This document shows, piece after piece, positions 22,268 through 33,155 of a stretch of 64,000 bases of DNA. This DNA is from Blastomyces gilchristii SLH14081. Taxonomy: Eukaryota; Ascomycota; Eurotiomycetes; Onygenales; Ajellomycetaceae. Location of the stretch: the NCBI RefSeq assembly GCF_000003855.2, contig NW_003101667.1, positions 1,369,860 through 1,433,859 on the forward strand. The letters run 5' to 3'. Numbering within the stretch: position 1 is the stretch's first letter; each line of letters begins with the position of its first letter. The translations under genes were made by a program, and so were the position numbers. Under the pieces are notes generated by a model. It was not told where the DNA came from. It searched no databases and saw only the letters and a list, made by a program, of their open reading frames with translations.

Positions 22268-24287
22268 ATGGAACAGCTCAGTGACGTTGACTGGGATGTG
22301 CTGATCTCCGGGACTGGCTTGCCCCAGTCCATACTTGCACTGTAAGTCATTGGCTATCTCCTCTGATTCTCATTCTGGTACCTCGGTTCGCTAACCTAAT
22401 GCCAATATTCTCTAACAGAGCACTATCTCGCTCAGGTAAAAATGTTCTCCATATTGACAAGAATGGCTACTACGGAGGGCCGGATGCAGCCTTCAGCCTC
22501 CAAGAGGCCGAAGACTGGGTAACAAAGATCAACGAGGGTGAGACACTTAGCACTAACCATGGGCTCTTATGGCCAACTTGGTCGCGAGTCCCTTGACTCA
22601 CAATTTATGCTGATCGGGTGCCGATGCTAACCAGCTCCGGACTCTACTCCCTTTGAGTCTGCTTCAATTTCCACTTTACCCGCTTCATCAGAGGATGAAG
22701 GAAGCAGCAAACTTTTGCCTTCAAGAGCATATACACTCTCTTTATCTCCACAGCTCATATACTCCCGGTCAAGACTTATCCCAAATCTGGTTTCATCTAG
22801 GATATATCGACAGCTGGAGTTCCTGCCCGTCGGGAGTTGGTGGGTATGCAGATATGGAGATTCAGTTAGCTCTTCCTTGATAACTCGAGTACCTGGAAGT
22901 CGGGAAGATATCTTCGCTGACGACAACATGTCGAATAAATCGAAGAGATCTCTGATGAAATTCCTCAGGTATCTTGCCCAAACGTCTGTGGATGATGGAA
23001 ATGAGGCTGGTGAAGAGGACAGTGATCTAAATCTTCCCTTTGCTAAGTACCTCATGTCAAATTTTCATATTCCGTCAGACCTCCATGACCCCCTTACATC
23101 TTTATCTCTCTCTTCTCGACCGTGGGATGAGACGAGCACTAGATATGCGGTGCCCAGGATAAGAAGGCATTTGGGATCAATTGGGGTCTTTGGCGTCGGC
23201 TTCGGCGCTCTGCTTCCGAAATGGGGCGGTGGTCCGGAAATATCACAGGTAGGATGTCGGGCATGTGCAGTCGGTGGCGGCGTCTATGTCCTCAATAAGG
23301 GCATCAGGCATGTAGAAGTGCCAACGCCAGGGCCTCAAAATGGCGGTGATGATCGGGGACTACGGGTTCAGCTCTCTGATGGAGAGACTGTGCGGAGCAA
23401 GTTTGTTGTGGGATCGCCATGGGATTTACCAGCAGAAACTCAACGCTCAAAACCCACTTGTACAAAGATTTCTCGCTCGATCATGGTCGTGTCATCTTCG
23501 CTTCAGAGCCTCTTTCCGCCTACATCGGAAGGCGGCCCCATACCAGCCGGAGCGGTTGTTTTCGTTCCTGGACCATTTGGAACGAGGCAGCCCCCGATAT
23601 ACCTAATTGTCCATTCCAGCGATACCGGGGAATGCCCAACTGGCCAGTGTACGTATCTCTACCGTTATTTTCTTTTCCATATCCCCATGGCACCAAACCC
23701 AAGACAACACAAAGAAAACCCTCGCTCTCAAATGATGATTCCTCTTTAAACGAATACTTATCTACATTGTCTGCAATTTCATTGATGATAAACTTTCCTC
23801 TGACAGCCTGAAGAGAGCCACTTCAACTATTCACATGCTTTTCCGTTACATTTTATAGATGTGCATTTGACTAACAGACCCATGAAAACCAAAAGGCGTA
23901 ATATACGGCAGCAAGCTCCTAACATACAACGACGATGGGGAGTCGCTCATTCAATCCGCAGCCACCAACTTTCTCACATCTGTCGACCCGGAAGCAAAAA
24001 TCCTCTGGAGCCTCCGATATACCCAGTCGGGCGTTCTCGACGAAGAAACGTCATTATCTCCATCTGCAGAATTATCCCCAGTCTCAGACAGTTTCTCGGG
24101 ACGTGTATTCTCGTTTGCGCCGCCAAACCTAGACCTATCATTTGACGATGGGATGCTTGAGCAGGTGCGAGCTGTCTGGGAAGCTGTTACTGAGGGGGAT
24201 GCGGAGGGGGGGGAGTTTTTGCAGTTCGAGGACCGAGAGGGAACTGGAGGGGAGGACGGCGATGGGGAGGAAGCTGGTCTTAACTAG
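22268..24287 (+). CDS. mrs6: Rab escort protein (Mrs6/REP)
   Basis: Four exons (22268-22341, 22419-22537, 22635-23648, 23896-24287) encode 532 residues. The joins are forced by frame and family: LPQSILAL|ALSRSGKNVLHIDKNGYYGG across intron 1, KINEAPDSTPFES across intron 2, and GECPTGQC|VIYGSKLLTYND across intron 3. The N-terminal dinucleotide-fold strand (DVLISGTGLPQSILA) and DKNGYYGG are the GDI/REP sequence-conserved region 1. Later REP-type blocks are FGVGFGALLPKWGGGPEISQ, ACAVGGGVYVLNKGI and HSSDTGECPTGQC. REP presents newly made Rab GTPases to geranylgeranyl transferase II and chaperones them to membranes. Divergence from the shorter GDI family, including the ~50-residue insert near residues 60-110 and acidic tail, supports REP. 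Intron 3 is long for this genome (247 nt). Confidence 0.85.
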
Positions 24288-25019
24288 ATGAGATAGTGTA
24301 AAGACAACGAGATTTTTGGATTGAACCTTCAACAGGAAAAACTGAATGAAGCGTCCTCTTGCGATCTTACGTATGTATTCAACGCCATCTTCGTTGGATT
24401 TTTGCCGTATAGATGAAACGCAATCATTTTGATATTCCGCTGCCGTTGCCATTGACCAGATCAGAGATAAGTTACCCACGCCAAGTTAAGCATCGAAGTC
24501 CCCGCCCAGGTGGGTGCGCTCTATATAAGATAGTTACCAATCTGATACATAGTTATCAGTCCCACTCCAACCAAAAAAAAGTTCCAAAAAGAAAGAAAAA
24601 TGATCTTCCTTATCCGCCGCGTCACTCCTCCATCTCTGTTCCGTGCATAGGCATAGCCAGCCTGCCTTGGAAAGTTAAACGTGATAAACAGCCGAAACAG
24701 AGCGTTTGAAATTCTCTTTCCATACCTACCTAACCTACCCACCTTCCTTCCTCCAGACTTCCTCTCCTCCTTTATCCAGCGGTTCCAGTCAGTCTCGGGT
24801 CGAGGCGCGCCGGCATTCTCTTCCCCGCATGCTCTTTCTATTTTATTTATTTCTTTATTTCTCTCTCTCTTTTCCGTCCAATTGCCGAAACGCAAACTCA
24901 GAGAGAGATAAGGGGGGGGAGAGAACTGCGAGGAAAATAAAATCAGTGACTTGAAGCGACGCAGAGAGTCAATGAGTCATCGCATGCCGTGAACATTGCA
25001 TGATGTGATGTACAAGTAT

Positions 25020-25780
25020 GTATGTATGTGTGTATGAAAGGAAATATATATATTTAATGAAAACTACAGCAGACCTGCTTTCATATTAACTAAAGAAAAA
25101 TATAAATGAAATTTTCAAGTTTGAATAAAAGTTAGTTTTTACTTTGTGAAATAAATCTGCAGGATAAATGCTATTAGAGAGAGTAGCTGATCATCTGATT
25201 ATATAAATAAAAATAAAAATAAAGTGATGAAAATGAGAAGCATTCAAACAGCACTGATGATCTATTCCATACAGTGTAGTTGTCTGTGATATTGTCTATG
25301 AAGAGAGGGTAAGTAATATTAATATCAATATATACATGCCTTTTTTGCACAATAGTTGCAATCTACTAGCATTCTGCTGTTAAATTCTGAGTTGTGAAAG
25401 AGTAATAGCTTTGATGTGCATTGATTTATTAATATTTATTAGGTAACTAACTAGATGAGAAAAGGGTGAGAGCTGAGATAAGAGAGAGAGAGAGAAAGAG
25501 AGAGATTTAGAACAAGATGAAATAGTTATTTTATATTATATTTCAACACTCTCCCAAGTCACATTACACTGAGACACTATGAGAGAAGCATCTACTTCTA
25601 AAGAGAATCACAAAAGATACTACTTCCTCTCTCATACTAAACTGGTTGATACAAAGTGTCTTGTGTCATCTCGTCTCAGAAGACAGTGTGAAATACCCTT
25701 CATCTTTTTCTCCTCAAGCTCTTTTCTTTCTTTCTTTTTTCCCTTCCTCTCTTGAACTAGTTAACTAGCGTACTGTGTAG
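25020..25780 (-). mobile_element. Probable Ty1/copia-type 3' LTR with polypurine tract, remnant
   Basis: On the minus strand the sequence reads CTTGGGAGAG (25558-25549) directly followed by TGTTGAAATATAATATAAAA from 25548. A purine tract immediately before a TGTTG(G/A)AATAT start is the usual junction between the internal polypurine tract and the 3' LTR in copia-like elements. The AT-rich block continuing to about 25020 would be the LTR; the stretch from 25559 to about 25780 would be the end of the internal region. The LTR's other end, a target duplication and any coding region were not found, so the ends given are approximate. Confidence 0.4.
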
Positions 25781-26158
25781 ATGCACAAAATACTCCGGTG
25801 AAGACATCTCTCCTCCCCCTCTCACTCCCTTCGATCTCCATTCACCAGTGACTGACTGTGGAACGATGATGTCCATGTTACTACTGCGTATATGTCACTG
25901 TGTCTGGGACACGCGTCCCCCCCCTGGTAACCCCGGCGGCAGTGGCAGTGGCTGCGGGATATGCGGGGTCCTGGCTCTACCTGGGCTGTACCTGGGCTCC
26001 AGGGGCCCGCCATGGCAAAGCTTAAGATCGCAAGGCGTGTGGGGCTGGGCCGGGGTGGTGGTAGAAGCGTGTATATAAGGAGAGGAAGGGGTGGTTTTTT
26101 GGTTAGTATTATTATTATTATGATTAAATATGTTGTTTGTTCAAGGACCATGCATTGA

Positions 26159-26186
26159 ATACATACATACATACATACATACATAC
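26159..26186. repeat. (ACAT)n microsatellite
   Basis: About seven tandem copies of a tetranucleotide. Confidence 0.95.
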
Positions 26187-26312
26187 GCCTACACCCAACA
26201 TATGTACACTACATGTATGTATCATGAACGATGGATATATGCCCCCGTGTTTTGCGGAGTTTCAGAAATAGCGATCAGCCAGCGATCAACCCGTGCAGGT
26301 CGGGCGACTGGC

Positions 26313-26316
<4 letters not shown>

Positions 26317-26374
<58 letters not shown>

Positions 26375-26406
26375 CTGTCTCTCTCTCTCTCTGTGTGTGT
26401 GTGTGG
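26317..26406. repeat. Compound (TC)n(TG)n(TC)n(TG)n microsatellite
   Basis: About 90 nt in which TC runs and TG runs alternate twice with almost no interruption. Confidence 0.97.
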
Positions 26407-26844
26407 TTTGAATTGAGGTTGAAGAGACTGCCGTAGAGGTGGTTGACGGTTCCTGAGGTGTTCTCCTATACGAGGAGTCTATGTATCTATGTCCTCGTCT
26501 TGGATGGTAGTGGATGCCTGGGAGGCCGTGTATCAGGGACACAGGGATTCAGGGGCGGCATAACCAACCGCCTTGATTTGGCAGAGAGCGTGTTACTCCG
26601 GGCAGCAGAGGGTTGGAATGCGCGTGTTTCAAGATAGATGATCGTCATGGCTATCATTATGATTATCCAGAGCAGGACTTGGCCGTCGTCATTGCTTGTT
26701 CTCGTCTCGTCTGTGAGTTGTTGGCGGGGGGGAAAGAAGAAGTAAAGTAAAGTATTCAGCGTAAGAAGTTGGTCTGCCGTTTCAGGATTTGGCCACCGTC
26801 TTTTTTTCCTTTTTTCCTTTTTCCTTTTTCCTTTTTCCCTTTTT

Positions 26845-26878
26845 GATTATGATTATGATTATGATTATGATTATGATT
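26845..26878. repeat. (GATTAT)n hexanucleotide repeat
   Basis: About 5.5 tandem copies, preceded by a CCTTTTT-type pyrimidine repeat at about 26808-26842. Confidence 0.95.
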
Positions 26879-27005
26879 TCCTTATCTCTCTCTTTTTTAC
26901 ATACATACCTGTAACTAGTTAATCCAAATGTCGCCGTTTGGGTGTTGCGCTTTTACTTACGCTGTAACTGCTCGCCATTCGACAGTTTAGATGCACTGAG
27001 AAACA

Positions 27006-27029
27006 GGTTATGGTTATGGTTATGGTTAT
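27006..27029. repeat. (GGTTAT)n hexanucleotide repeat
   Basis: About four copies of a six-base unit related to the GATTAT repeat upstream. Confidence 0.9.
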
Positions 27030-27107
27030 TGATTATAATTATAATTAACAACCGAGCTGGCGTCATCTCCTGGCGATCTCCTGGCGGGAGCGGGAGGGAG
27101 TAGTATC

Positions 27108-27200
27108 TGTGCCTGTACCTGTATCTGTACCTGCATCTGAACCTGAACCTGAACCTGAACCTTGCAATCTGAACCTGAACCTGTACATACATCTGTACAT
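27108..27200. repeat. Degenerate CTGAAC/CTGTAC hexanucleotide repeat
   Basis: About fifteen degenerate copies of a CTGNAC/CTGTAY unit, most regular at 27140-27182. Confidence 0.9.
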
Positions 27201-27333
27201 CTGAACATCCGTTCCGTACCTGGCAGAGATATCAGGATGGGGAGGGGAGGGAATGATTAGAGGAATACTGTCGTAACTGAGTATGACATTTCCTGCTTGT
27301 GTCTTCTAAGATACGATAATAATAATGTGATCT

Positions 27334-27402
27334 GGACTGTATTCTGTATTCTGTATTCTGCTCTTCTGTATTCTGTGTTCTGTATTCTGTGTTCTGCTCT
27401 TC
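27334..27402. repeat. Heptanucleotide CTGTATT-type repeat
   Basis: Tandem copies of CTGTATT with variants CTGTGTT and CTGCTCTT. Confidence 0.9.
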
Positions 27403-27726
27403 TCATCGTCACTCATTCCCGCCCTTTTTCTCACCATCGCCAACTTCATCTTCTTCAACGTTGCTCATTGCCGCTGGTAGACGCGTGTCCCCTTTTCGTT
27501 TCTTTCTTTCTTTCTTTCTGTCTTTTTTCTTTTTTCTATATGTTTTCCCCTTTTCTTTTTTTCCCTCCCCCTTCTTTTGACTGTCCTTCTTGATCAGTTT
27601 CACTGTGTGACTTTCCAGTCACTTCCTTCTCCTTTTCCCAGCTTTCTTTTCTCTTTCTCTCCTTTCTCTCCTCAGTAGCAACATTCCCCCAACGCATCGT
27701 AACTCTCTGGGAATTAGGGACCCTGC

Positions 27727-27785
27727 TATACAGAGTATACAGAGTATACAGAGTATACAGAGTATACAGAGTATACAGAGTATAC
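27727..27785. repeat. (TATACAGAG)6 minisatellite
   Basis: Six perfect copies of a nine-base unit plus a partial copy, ending about 150 nt before the glycosyltransferase start codon. Confidence 0.97.
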
Positions 27786-27938
27786 CCTTTCTACTCCTTC
27801 TGCTCCAATGTGCGAAGACGCCGATTACAGATCGGGCTGCGCATCGTGAAGACCCTCACCACGCACCTCTCATAGAGGACAAATAAAAGGGAAACATAAG
27901 AGGACAGGCAGCGCCGTCTTTTTCACAATCACACTCCA

Positions 27939-29537
27939 ATGCCTCCCGTCAGGCTAAAGGCGTTGACTCCCATCATCGCCATCGTGGTCATCACCCTCTT
28001 CTTCTGGGCTGTCGACCACTACGACCGCGCTGCCCTGACCCGCTTCACACACCCTCTCGACAGACTCTCTCCGCCGTCGTCGCAGCCGCCAAAGGACCAC
28101 AATGCCCGGCCCCCTCCCCAGGCAGACATCCAAAAACCAAAGACTCCGGACCAGCTGTGTGCCTCCGGGAATCACCCTCTGCACCGTTCTCCTCCACTCC
28201 CTCCCTTGTCCTTCCCTGAGTGGCTGATGGGTAAGAACTACACCCGCACATACCTACGCCCGCACCATCTGCCGCCCGACACAAAGTTCAAGTCCATGGA
28301 GACCATCGGCCAGCAAGTTTTGCAGCCCTTCCGCCCCCTGGGTCGTGGAATGAGAGCCCCCGTCATGGATCCCCACGACCCCTGGCCCTGTCCCAACATC
28401 ATCGACGTGGATGTCGCGGCCGACTACGACGTCGAGGAAACGAGCAATATCCTCTTTGGCCTGGCAACCACCGTCGACCGCCTGCACCGTCTCTTGCCTG
28501 CCCTGCTCTACTCCTATGGCAGCACAAAGGCTAGCCTGCTTGTTCTCGTCCCCGGCGATACGCAGAAGATTGAGGAAAACGAGGCCTATTTCAGAAATGC
28601 GGGTTTGGATATCACCTTGAAGAAGTTCCCGTTGGCTTTCACCGCCCGATACTTTGGCCTCGTAGAAGGCTTCACCGATTTCATAAAATCCCACCGCCCA
28701 AATACCACCTGGGTCAGCTTCGTCGACGACGACACTTACTTCCTCTCCCTAGCTACAGTCGCCAAACAGCTCTCCACCTTTGACCCTTCGCAACGAGTAT
28801 ACATCGGCACCCTCTCCGAAGCCAGCTGGCAGGTCGACACCTTTGGCCAAATCGGCTTCGGTGGCGCCGGCGTCTTCGTCTCCCTTCCCCTCCTCGAAAG
28901 ACTGCACGGCGCCTACGAAACCTGCCAGTCCTGGGGCGAGCAACCAGGCGACCAGAAACTAGCCCAGTGCATCGACAAATTCGGAGAAACCTCGCTCACA
29001 ATCTGGGACACCCTGTACCAAATGGACATGAAGGGCGCCGTGGACGGCGTGTACGAGTCCGGCCGCCAAATCCACACCCTCCACCACTGGAGCAGCTGGT
29101 ACAAAAAGGACGTCGTCAAGATGTCCACCGTCGCCGCCGCCGCGGGCCGGCAGTCCATCCTGCGCCGCTTCCGCTTCGACGAGTACCACACCATCGACAG
29201 CACCACGGGCACGACCATGCACAGCTTCTGGGTCCTGACCAACGGCTACTCGCTGGTCAAGTACACGATGAACGCGCGACTGTCGCCCAGCGCGGTCGAC
29301 TTCGACAAGACGGAGAAGACGTGGGATGAGGACCAGCGCGGGTACGAGAAGCGGCTTGGCCCGATGCGGCCGAAGGATCAGCCGGGCATCAAGAAGGAGA
29401 GGTGGATGTTGGCAGATTCGACGGTTGTGGGGGATAATGTGCACCAGAGTTATGTTAATGATGAAGGGGGGATGCACAGTGTTATTGAGCTAGTCTGGCT
29501 AGGGCCCAAGGGCGGTGGTGGGGGTGCGGGTGTTTAA
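27939..29537 (+). CDS. Fringe-like glycosyltransferase (GT31-type), type II membrane protein
   Basis: A single exon encodes 532 residues. A short cytoplasmic tail and a signal anchor (~residues 9-25, LTPIIAIVVITLFFWAV) are followed by a Pro-rich stem and a lumenal catalytic domain. The metal- and nucleotide-sugar-binding DDD is at 263-265 (TWVSFVDDDTYF). Fringe-family blocks are LFGLATTVDRL at ~172-182, GFGGAGVFVS and the later acidic KFGETSLTIWDTLYQ. Family members are Golgi enzymes that transfer a sugar to O-linked or N-linked glycans; fungal ones are largely uncharacterised, so donor and acceptor are unknown. Coding GC is higher than the AT- and repeat-rich flanks. The upstream region is the microsatellite belt and the gene is followed by two long poly-T runs. 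Confidence 0.8.
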   Translation: MPPVRLKALTPIIAIVVITLFFWAVDHYDRAALTRFTHPLDRLSPPSSQPPKDHNARPPPQADIQKPKTPDQLCASGNHPLHRSPPLPPLSFPEWLMGKNYTRTYLRPHHLPPDTKFKSMETIGQQVLQPFRPLGRGMRAPVMDPHDPWPCPNIIDVDVAADYDVEETSNILFGLATTVDRLHRLLPALLYSYGSTKASLLVLVPGDTQKIEENEAYFRNAGLDITLKKFPLAFTARYFGLVEGFTDFIKSHRPNTTWVSFVDDDTYFLSLATVAKQLSTFDPSQRVYIGTLSEASWQVDTFGQIGFGGAGVFVSLPLLERLHGAYETCQSWGEQPGDQKLAQCIDKFGETSLTIWDTLYQMDMKGAVDGVYESGRQIHTLHHWSSWYKKDVVKMSTVAAAAGRQSILRRFRFDEYHTIDSTTGTTMHSFWVLTNGYSLVKYTMNARLSPSAVDFDKTEKTWDEDQRGYEKRLGPMRPKDQPGIKKERWMLADSTVVGDNVHQSYVNDEGGMHSVIELVWLGPKGGGGGAGV

Positions 29538-29579
29538 CTTTTAGTAGTTATAAAAAATCCGAGAATCCCCTCCACTTAA

Positions 29580-29610
<31 letters not shown>

Positions 29611-30378
29611 CGCTTCCCTTCTACTTAACGGCTTTTGGGGTTTGGGATTGTTGGTGTCTATTTTTCTTTCTTTTTTTTTTTTTTTTTTTTTTACATTACC
29701 TCCATTTTACGTGCAATTTTTCTCTTTGCGGGGCGAAACGGGGAGTATGAGGGAGTGTTGAGGAAGTGTAGTGTGGAGGAGTCCTCGCTAGTTACGGCTA
29801 CGGGTAAAGAACGCGAAAGAAAGCCTATTTTGAAGAAAAAAAAATTTCTTTAATTTTTCCCTTTCTATTTTCCCCTGTATTTCCCTTTCATTTTATGTGT
29901 TAACAAAGACTTTTTCTTAGTTTATTTTATTACTCTTTTTTTCTACTTCTCGATTCTCACCACCATAAAATGAGTTGATTGTTTTATGTCAAAGAGAATC
30001 ATATAATTGTTTTTTGATGGTCTCTTTTCTAACTACAGTAGATTCCCTGCCTGATCTTCCACTGGTTAGTCTTTGTAGAGTGAGATTTGCCTTGATTCTG
30101 CGGCCAATCATTGATAGTTAAGCGATCCGGGCGCTAGGGGCGCTTAATTCGCAAAGCTAGCCATATATTTCGCGGCCATCGCATACAGCGTAGGGACTTG
30201 ATTCCAAGCATCTTAACTTTACTGTTAAAGTTGCAGGCCCGGCCCCCATCCATATCAATTCATCCCCAAACCAAAATCTGCTCACTCCACAACACCTCCA
30301 CACAAACCCAGAACCCCAAGGACGACCGAAAATAAATAATAAATAATAAATAATAAATAATAAATAATAAAACAGACC
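29538..30378. other. Intergenic, 0.84 kb, with poly-T runs
   Basis: Holds two T homopolymers (29583-29610, about 28 nt, and 29671-29692, about 22 nt), and an AATAAT repeat (30330-30372) that runs to within seven bases of the next start codon. No gene was seen. Confidence 0.7.
30330..30372. repeat. (AATAAATAAT)-type repeat in the 5' leader of the TRIP4-like gene
   Basis: A tandem AATAAT/AAATAAT array immediately upstream of the ATG at 30379, likely part of the transcript leader or core promoter. Confidence 0.9.
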
Positions 30379-31814
30379 ATGCCCCTCAGCCCCCCCTTAA
30401 AATCCTGGGCCCTGCCCCGCCTCTCCGCCCTCCTCCCGGGCCTCGACGAAGACTCCCTCACCCAATTGCTCGAATATACCTTCTCGCTGGGCGCGGAGCA
30501 GGGCGCGGAGCATCTGCGGAATATCCTGGGCGATTCGGCGCGGGCGTTGGAGTTTATTGTTGCGTTTGGGGAGAGGTGGAGGAGGAGCGGTGGGAAGGCG
30601 GGGAAGATTGGGGAGATGGAGATGGGGATGGGGGAGGGGAGGGGAGGAGCGCAGCGGGAAGGGAGGAAACAGCCGCCCTCGGCTTCTGGGCCGTTGATAT
30701 CAGAATATCTTCCGAATGTGCGCTCGAAGGCGGCGAGGGTGTCGGGTGGTGCGCGGAGACAGCAGCAGCAGCAGCAGCAGCAGCAGGGTCAATCGTCCTC
30801 GTCTCCGTCGCGTAACCGTCCGTCTACATCTACGTCGTCTACATCTACAAAATCAACGACGGCAACAACGACAACATCAAACATAGCCGACCTAACCGCC
30901 GCCATCGCCCAGCTCGAACTAACCACAAACCCCTCCCTCCCCACCTCCTCCTCCTCCTCCTCCCCCCGACCCCGCAAAAAATGCAACTGCCAAGCAACCC
31001 TCCACCCCCTCTTCACCCCAGCCCCCAACTGCCTCAACTGCGGCAAGATAATCTGCGCCCTAGAGGGCCTCCAACCCTGCTCCTTCTGTCAGCAGCCGCT
31101 CCTCTCGGCCGGGCAGGTGCAGGAGATGATCCGCGAGCTGCGCGCGGAGAGGGGCAGTGAGAAGATGCGGGCGCATAATAATGGGAAGGGTGCTGCCCGG
31201 CGGGGGGAGTTGTATGACGAGACGCCTGTTGGCAGCAGTAGCAGCAGTAGCAGCAGCCACGGTGCCGGTGGTGGCGGCGGTGGAGCTACGGATGGTCCTA
31301 CCACCACCACCACTAGTAGTAACAGTAGCAGGAGTAGCGACACAACCACACACCGCGACCTCGCCGCGGCAAAAGCGCACCGCGACAAACTCCTCCGCTT
31401 CCAAGCTCAGAACGCGCGGCGGACCAAAGTCGTCGACGAGGTGGCTGAGTTCGAGACGCCGGACGTACATGCGGCGAGTACGCTGTGGATGAGCGCGGGA
31501 CAGCGGGCGCTGGCGCTTAAGCGGCGGAGGAAGAAGAAGAAGAAGAGGAGGAGGAGGAGGAGGAGGAGGAAAAAGGAGAGGGCAAGGGTGGTTTCGGGGA
31601 TAATCCGCTGCTTGCTGGTGGGGGGTTGGTGAGGCCTGTGTGGAAGGGGAAGGGGGTTGATGGAGATCAGAGCTCGAGTAGGGGAGAGCGCCGGCAGAGG
31701 CAGACGTGGCGGCGGGTCCAGGATGATGATGAGGATAATGAGAGGTGGATTTTGGATGGGGGATTGTATGGTTATGGGCGGGAGGGGAGAGAGATTGAGG
31801 GTGGTGGGGAGTGA
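30379..31814 (+). CDS. TRIP4/ASC-1-type C2HC5 zinc finger protein, apparent frameshift
   Basis: From the ATG at 30379 a continuous frame runs to 31632 (417 codons). The N-terminus (LDEDSLTQLLEYTFSLGAEQ...EHLRNILG) resembles the CUE-like helical region of fungal ASC-1 homologues. A Cys-rich segment at ~203-243 (CNCQATLHPLF, CLNCGKIIC, PCSFCQQPL) matches the C2HC5 zinc finger of TRIP4/activating signal cointegrator 1, a transcription-coactivator and ribosome-quality-control complex subunit. After LWMSAGQRALALKR the frame turns into a Lys/Arg run inside a purine tract (31519-31577). One frame over, the same DNA reads a Glu run, then GKGGFGDNPLLAGGGLVRPVWKGKGV... to a stop at 31812-31814, which looks like the genuine tail. 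The end given includes that tail. No GT-AG intron bridges the two frames. Confidence 0.7.
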
Positions 31815-33155
31815 GTTTTGCTTTTTGTGTACAATACCTTAATGGCCTTTAGGTTGGATGGGGGGGGGTGTGGTTATAATATGCTATATTATGAACTATT
31901 TGTCGATATTTCAGAATGTACAGGACCAGATATACCCTGCTTTTCTGTTTTGTTCATATGTATATTCGGCAACCGGTGGAGTAACCAGTTATATATTATT
32001 GAAAACCGGTCTGAAGCTTTTCTTTCCCATAAATAACTACCTTGCATGCCATATGCAAATTTTGGGCTCGGGATTCGGGAATACTACTATCTTAGCAACT
32101 TGAATTCAATCAACCACAACAAGTATGTACTGTACTGGACATAGATATATGTTCCAGAGTCATTAACAGCAAAAACAGTGAAGAAAAAGCAGACAAATCA
32201 ATAATAAAAAAGAGACATGGATATAACCCATCTATCACAGCTGAAACTTGCCCGTCGTCGGCTATTTCTACTCTAGCTACACTCTTTTCATCCCCTTAAA
32301 CCCATCTTGAGACGCTAGTTTTCGCATTAGAGCTTAGATCAGATGCAAAGGGCTCAAGCAGGTCAAATGGACCCTTTTTCCTCCCTCTGTTTAGCTCTAG
32401 CCTAGTAGCATCCAAGTTGTGTCGCTGACATGTAACTTGTAGCTGTAACTAACTGACAAGTCAACTTACTATTTAGTTAGTTATCTTTCGTCCTCGGGGG
32501 CGGAGATTTTATATTATATCTTCCCCTCCTTGGTATATTTACACAAATCAAAAGAAAACCTCCCCCCCCCCCTCGGTTTTCTTCTTACCTTTTATTTTGA
32601 GTTTTACTTTTGAAGTTTCCCTGATAATATATATTATAGGATCAACATAACTAACTTTTTGTATATTTTGAGTGTCTATTTGGAGGCTAAAGGGTTATTT
32701 TATGTTATTTCTATAACCATTCTGCCCCGCCGACGTCATCCGAATAAGCTTTGATATAGTTAGAGTTAACTAGTTGGTTGCGGAGAAACAAGACCAAAGG
32801 AAGAGAGGGAGGAACAAGAACAAGAACAAGAACAAGATCTAGGTTACACTTCACGCCTTTGACCGGACTTCTTACTACCCTCAACCCCCCCCCCCTTTTT
32901 TTTTTCTTCTTCTTCTTCTTCTTCTTTTATTCAATTCAATGACACTATCTATTCCTCTATCTTTCCCGCGTGGCTATTTTTCCGCAGTCCGCCTGCACTG
33001 ATCAGACACATACCGCATCCGCCCCCCCGATACATCTACCGCAAAGAGGATAGGATAGCAGCGGTATACGCTTCCAACGCAGCCATCCCGCAGCCCTCCG
33101 AAGGTTCAATTCTCCATAACTTGCCTCCATTGGGCTGAACCTGCACACACGCACC
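31815..33155. other. Intergenic, 1.3 kb
   Basis: 3' flank of the TRIP4-like gene and the glucokinase promoter. It contains a C-run/T-run/(CTT)n pyrimidine block at about 32886-32928, roughly 230 nt before the glucokinase ATG; such CT-rich leaders are common at highly expressed fungal genes, so this is a plausible core promoter. No gene was recognised. Confidence 0.6.
32886..32928. promoter_or_regulatory. Pyrimidine-rich block upstream of glucokinase
   Basis: A run of about ten C, then about eleven T, then (CTT)n. Its position and composition fit a fungal CT-rich promoter element; this is inference from position only. Confidence 0.35.

Larger units (their letters stand above)
24288..27938. 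other. Gene-free belt, 3.65 kb, LTR remnant plus microsatellites
   Basis: No gene was recognised between the Mrs6 and glycosyltransferase genes. It contains an AT-rich block with a probable copia-type LTR (25020-25780) and, from 26150 to 27790, a series of different microsatellites and minisatellites listed separately. The last ~150 nt before 27939 should hold the glycosyltransferase core promoter. Confidence 0.6.

Noticed and set aside
24478..24525. A 5S rRNA-like stretch (CCAAGTTAAGCATCG ... CAGGTGGGTG)
   Set aside because: Only short patches resemble 5S rRNA; the conserved loop between them and both ends of a 5S gene are missing, so it is at most a tiny relic.
28959..29477. Antisense 172-codon frame over the glycosyltransferase gene
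   Set aside because: It is a mirror of high-GC codon usage in the real gene; no independent features.
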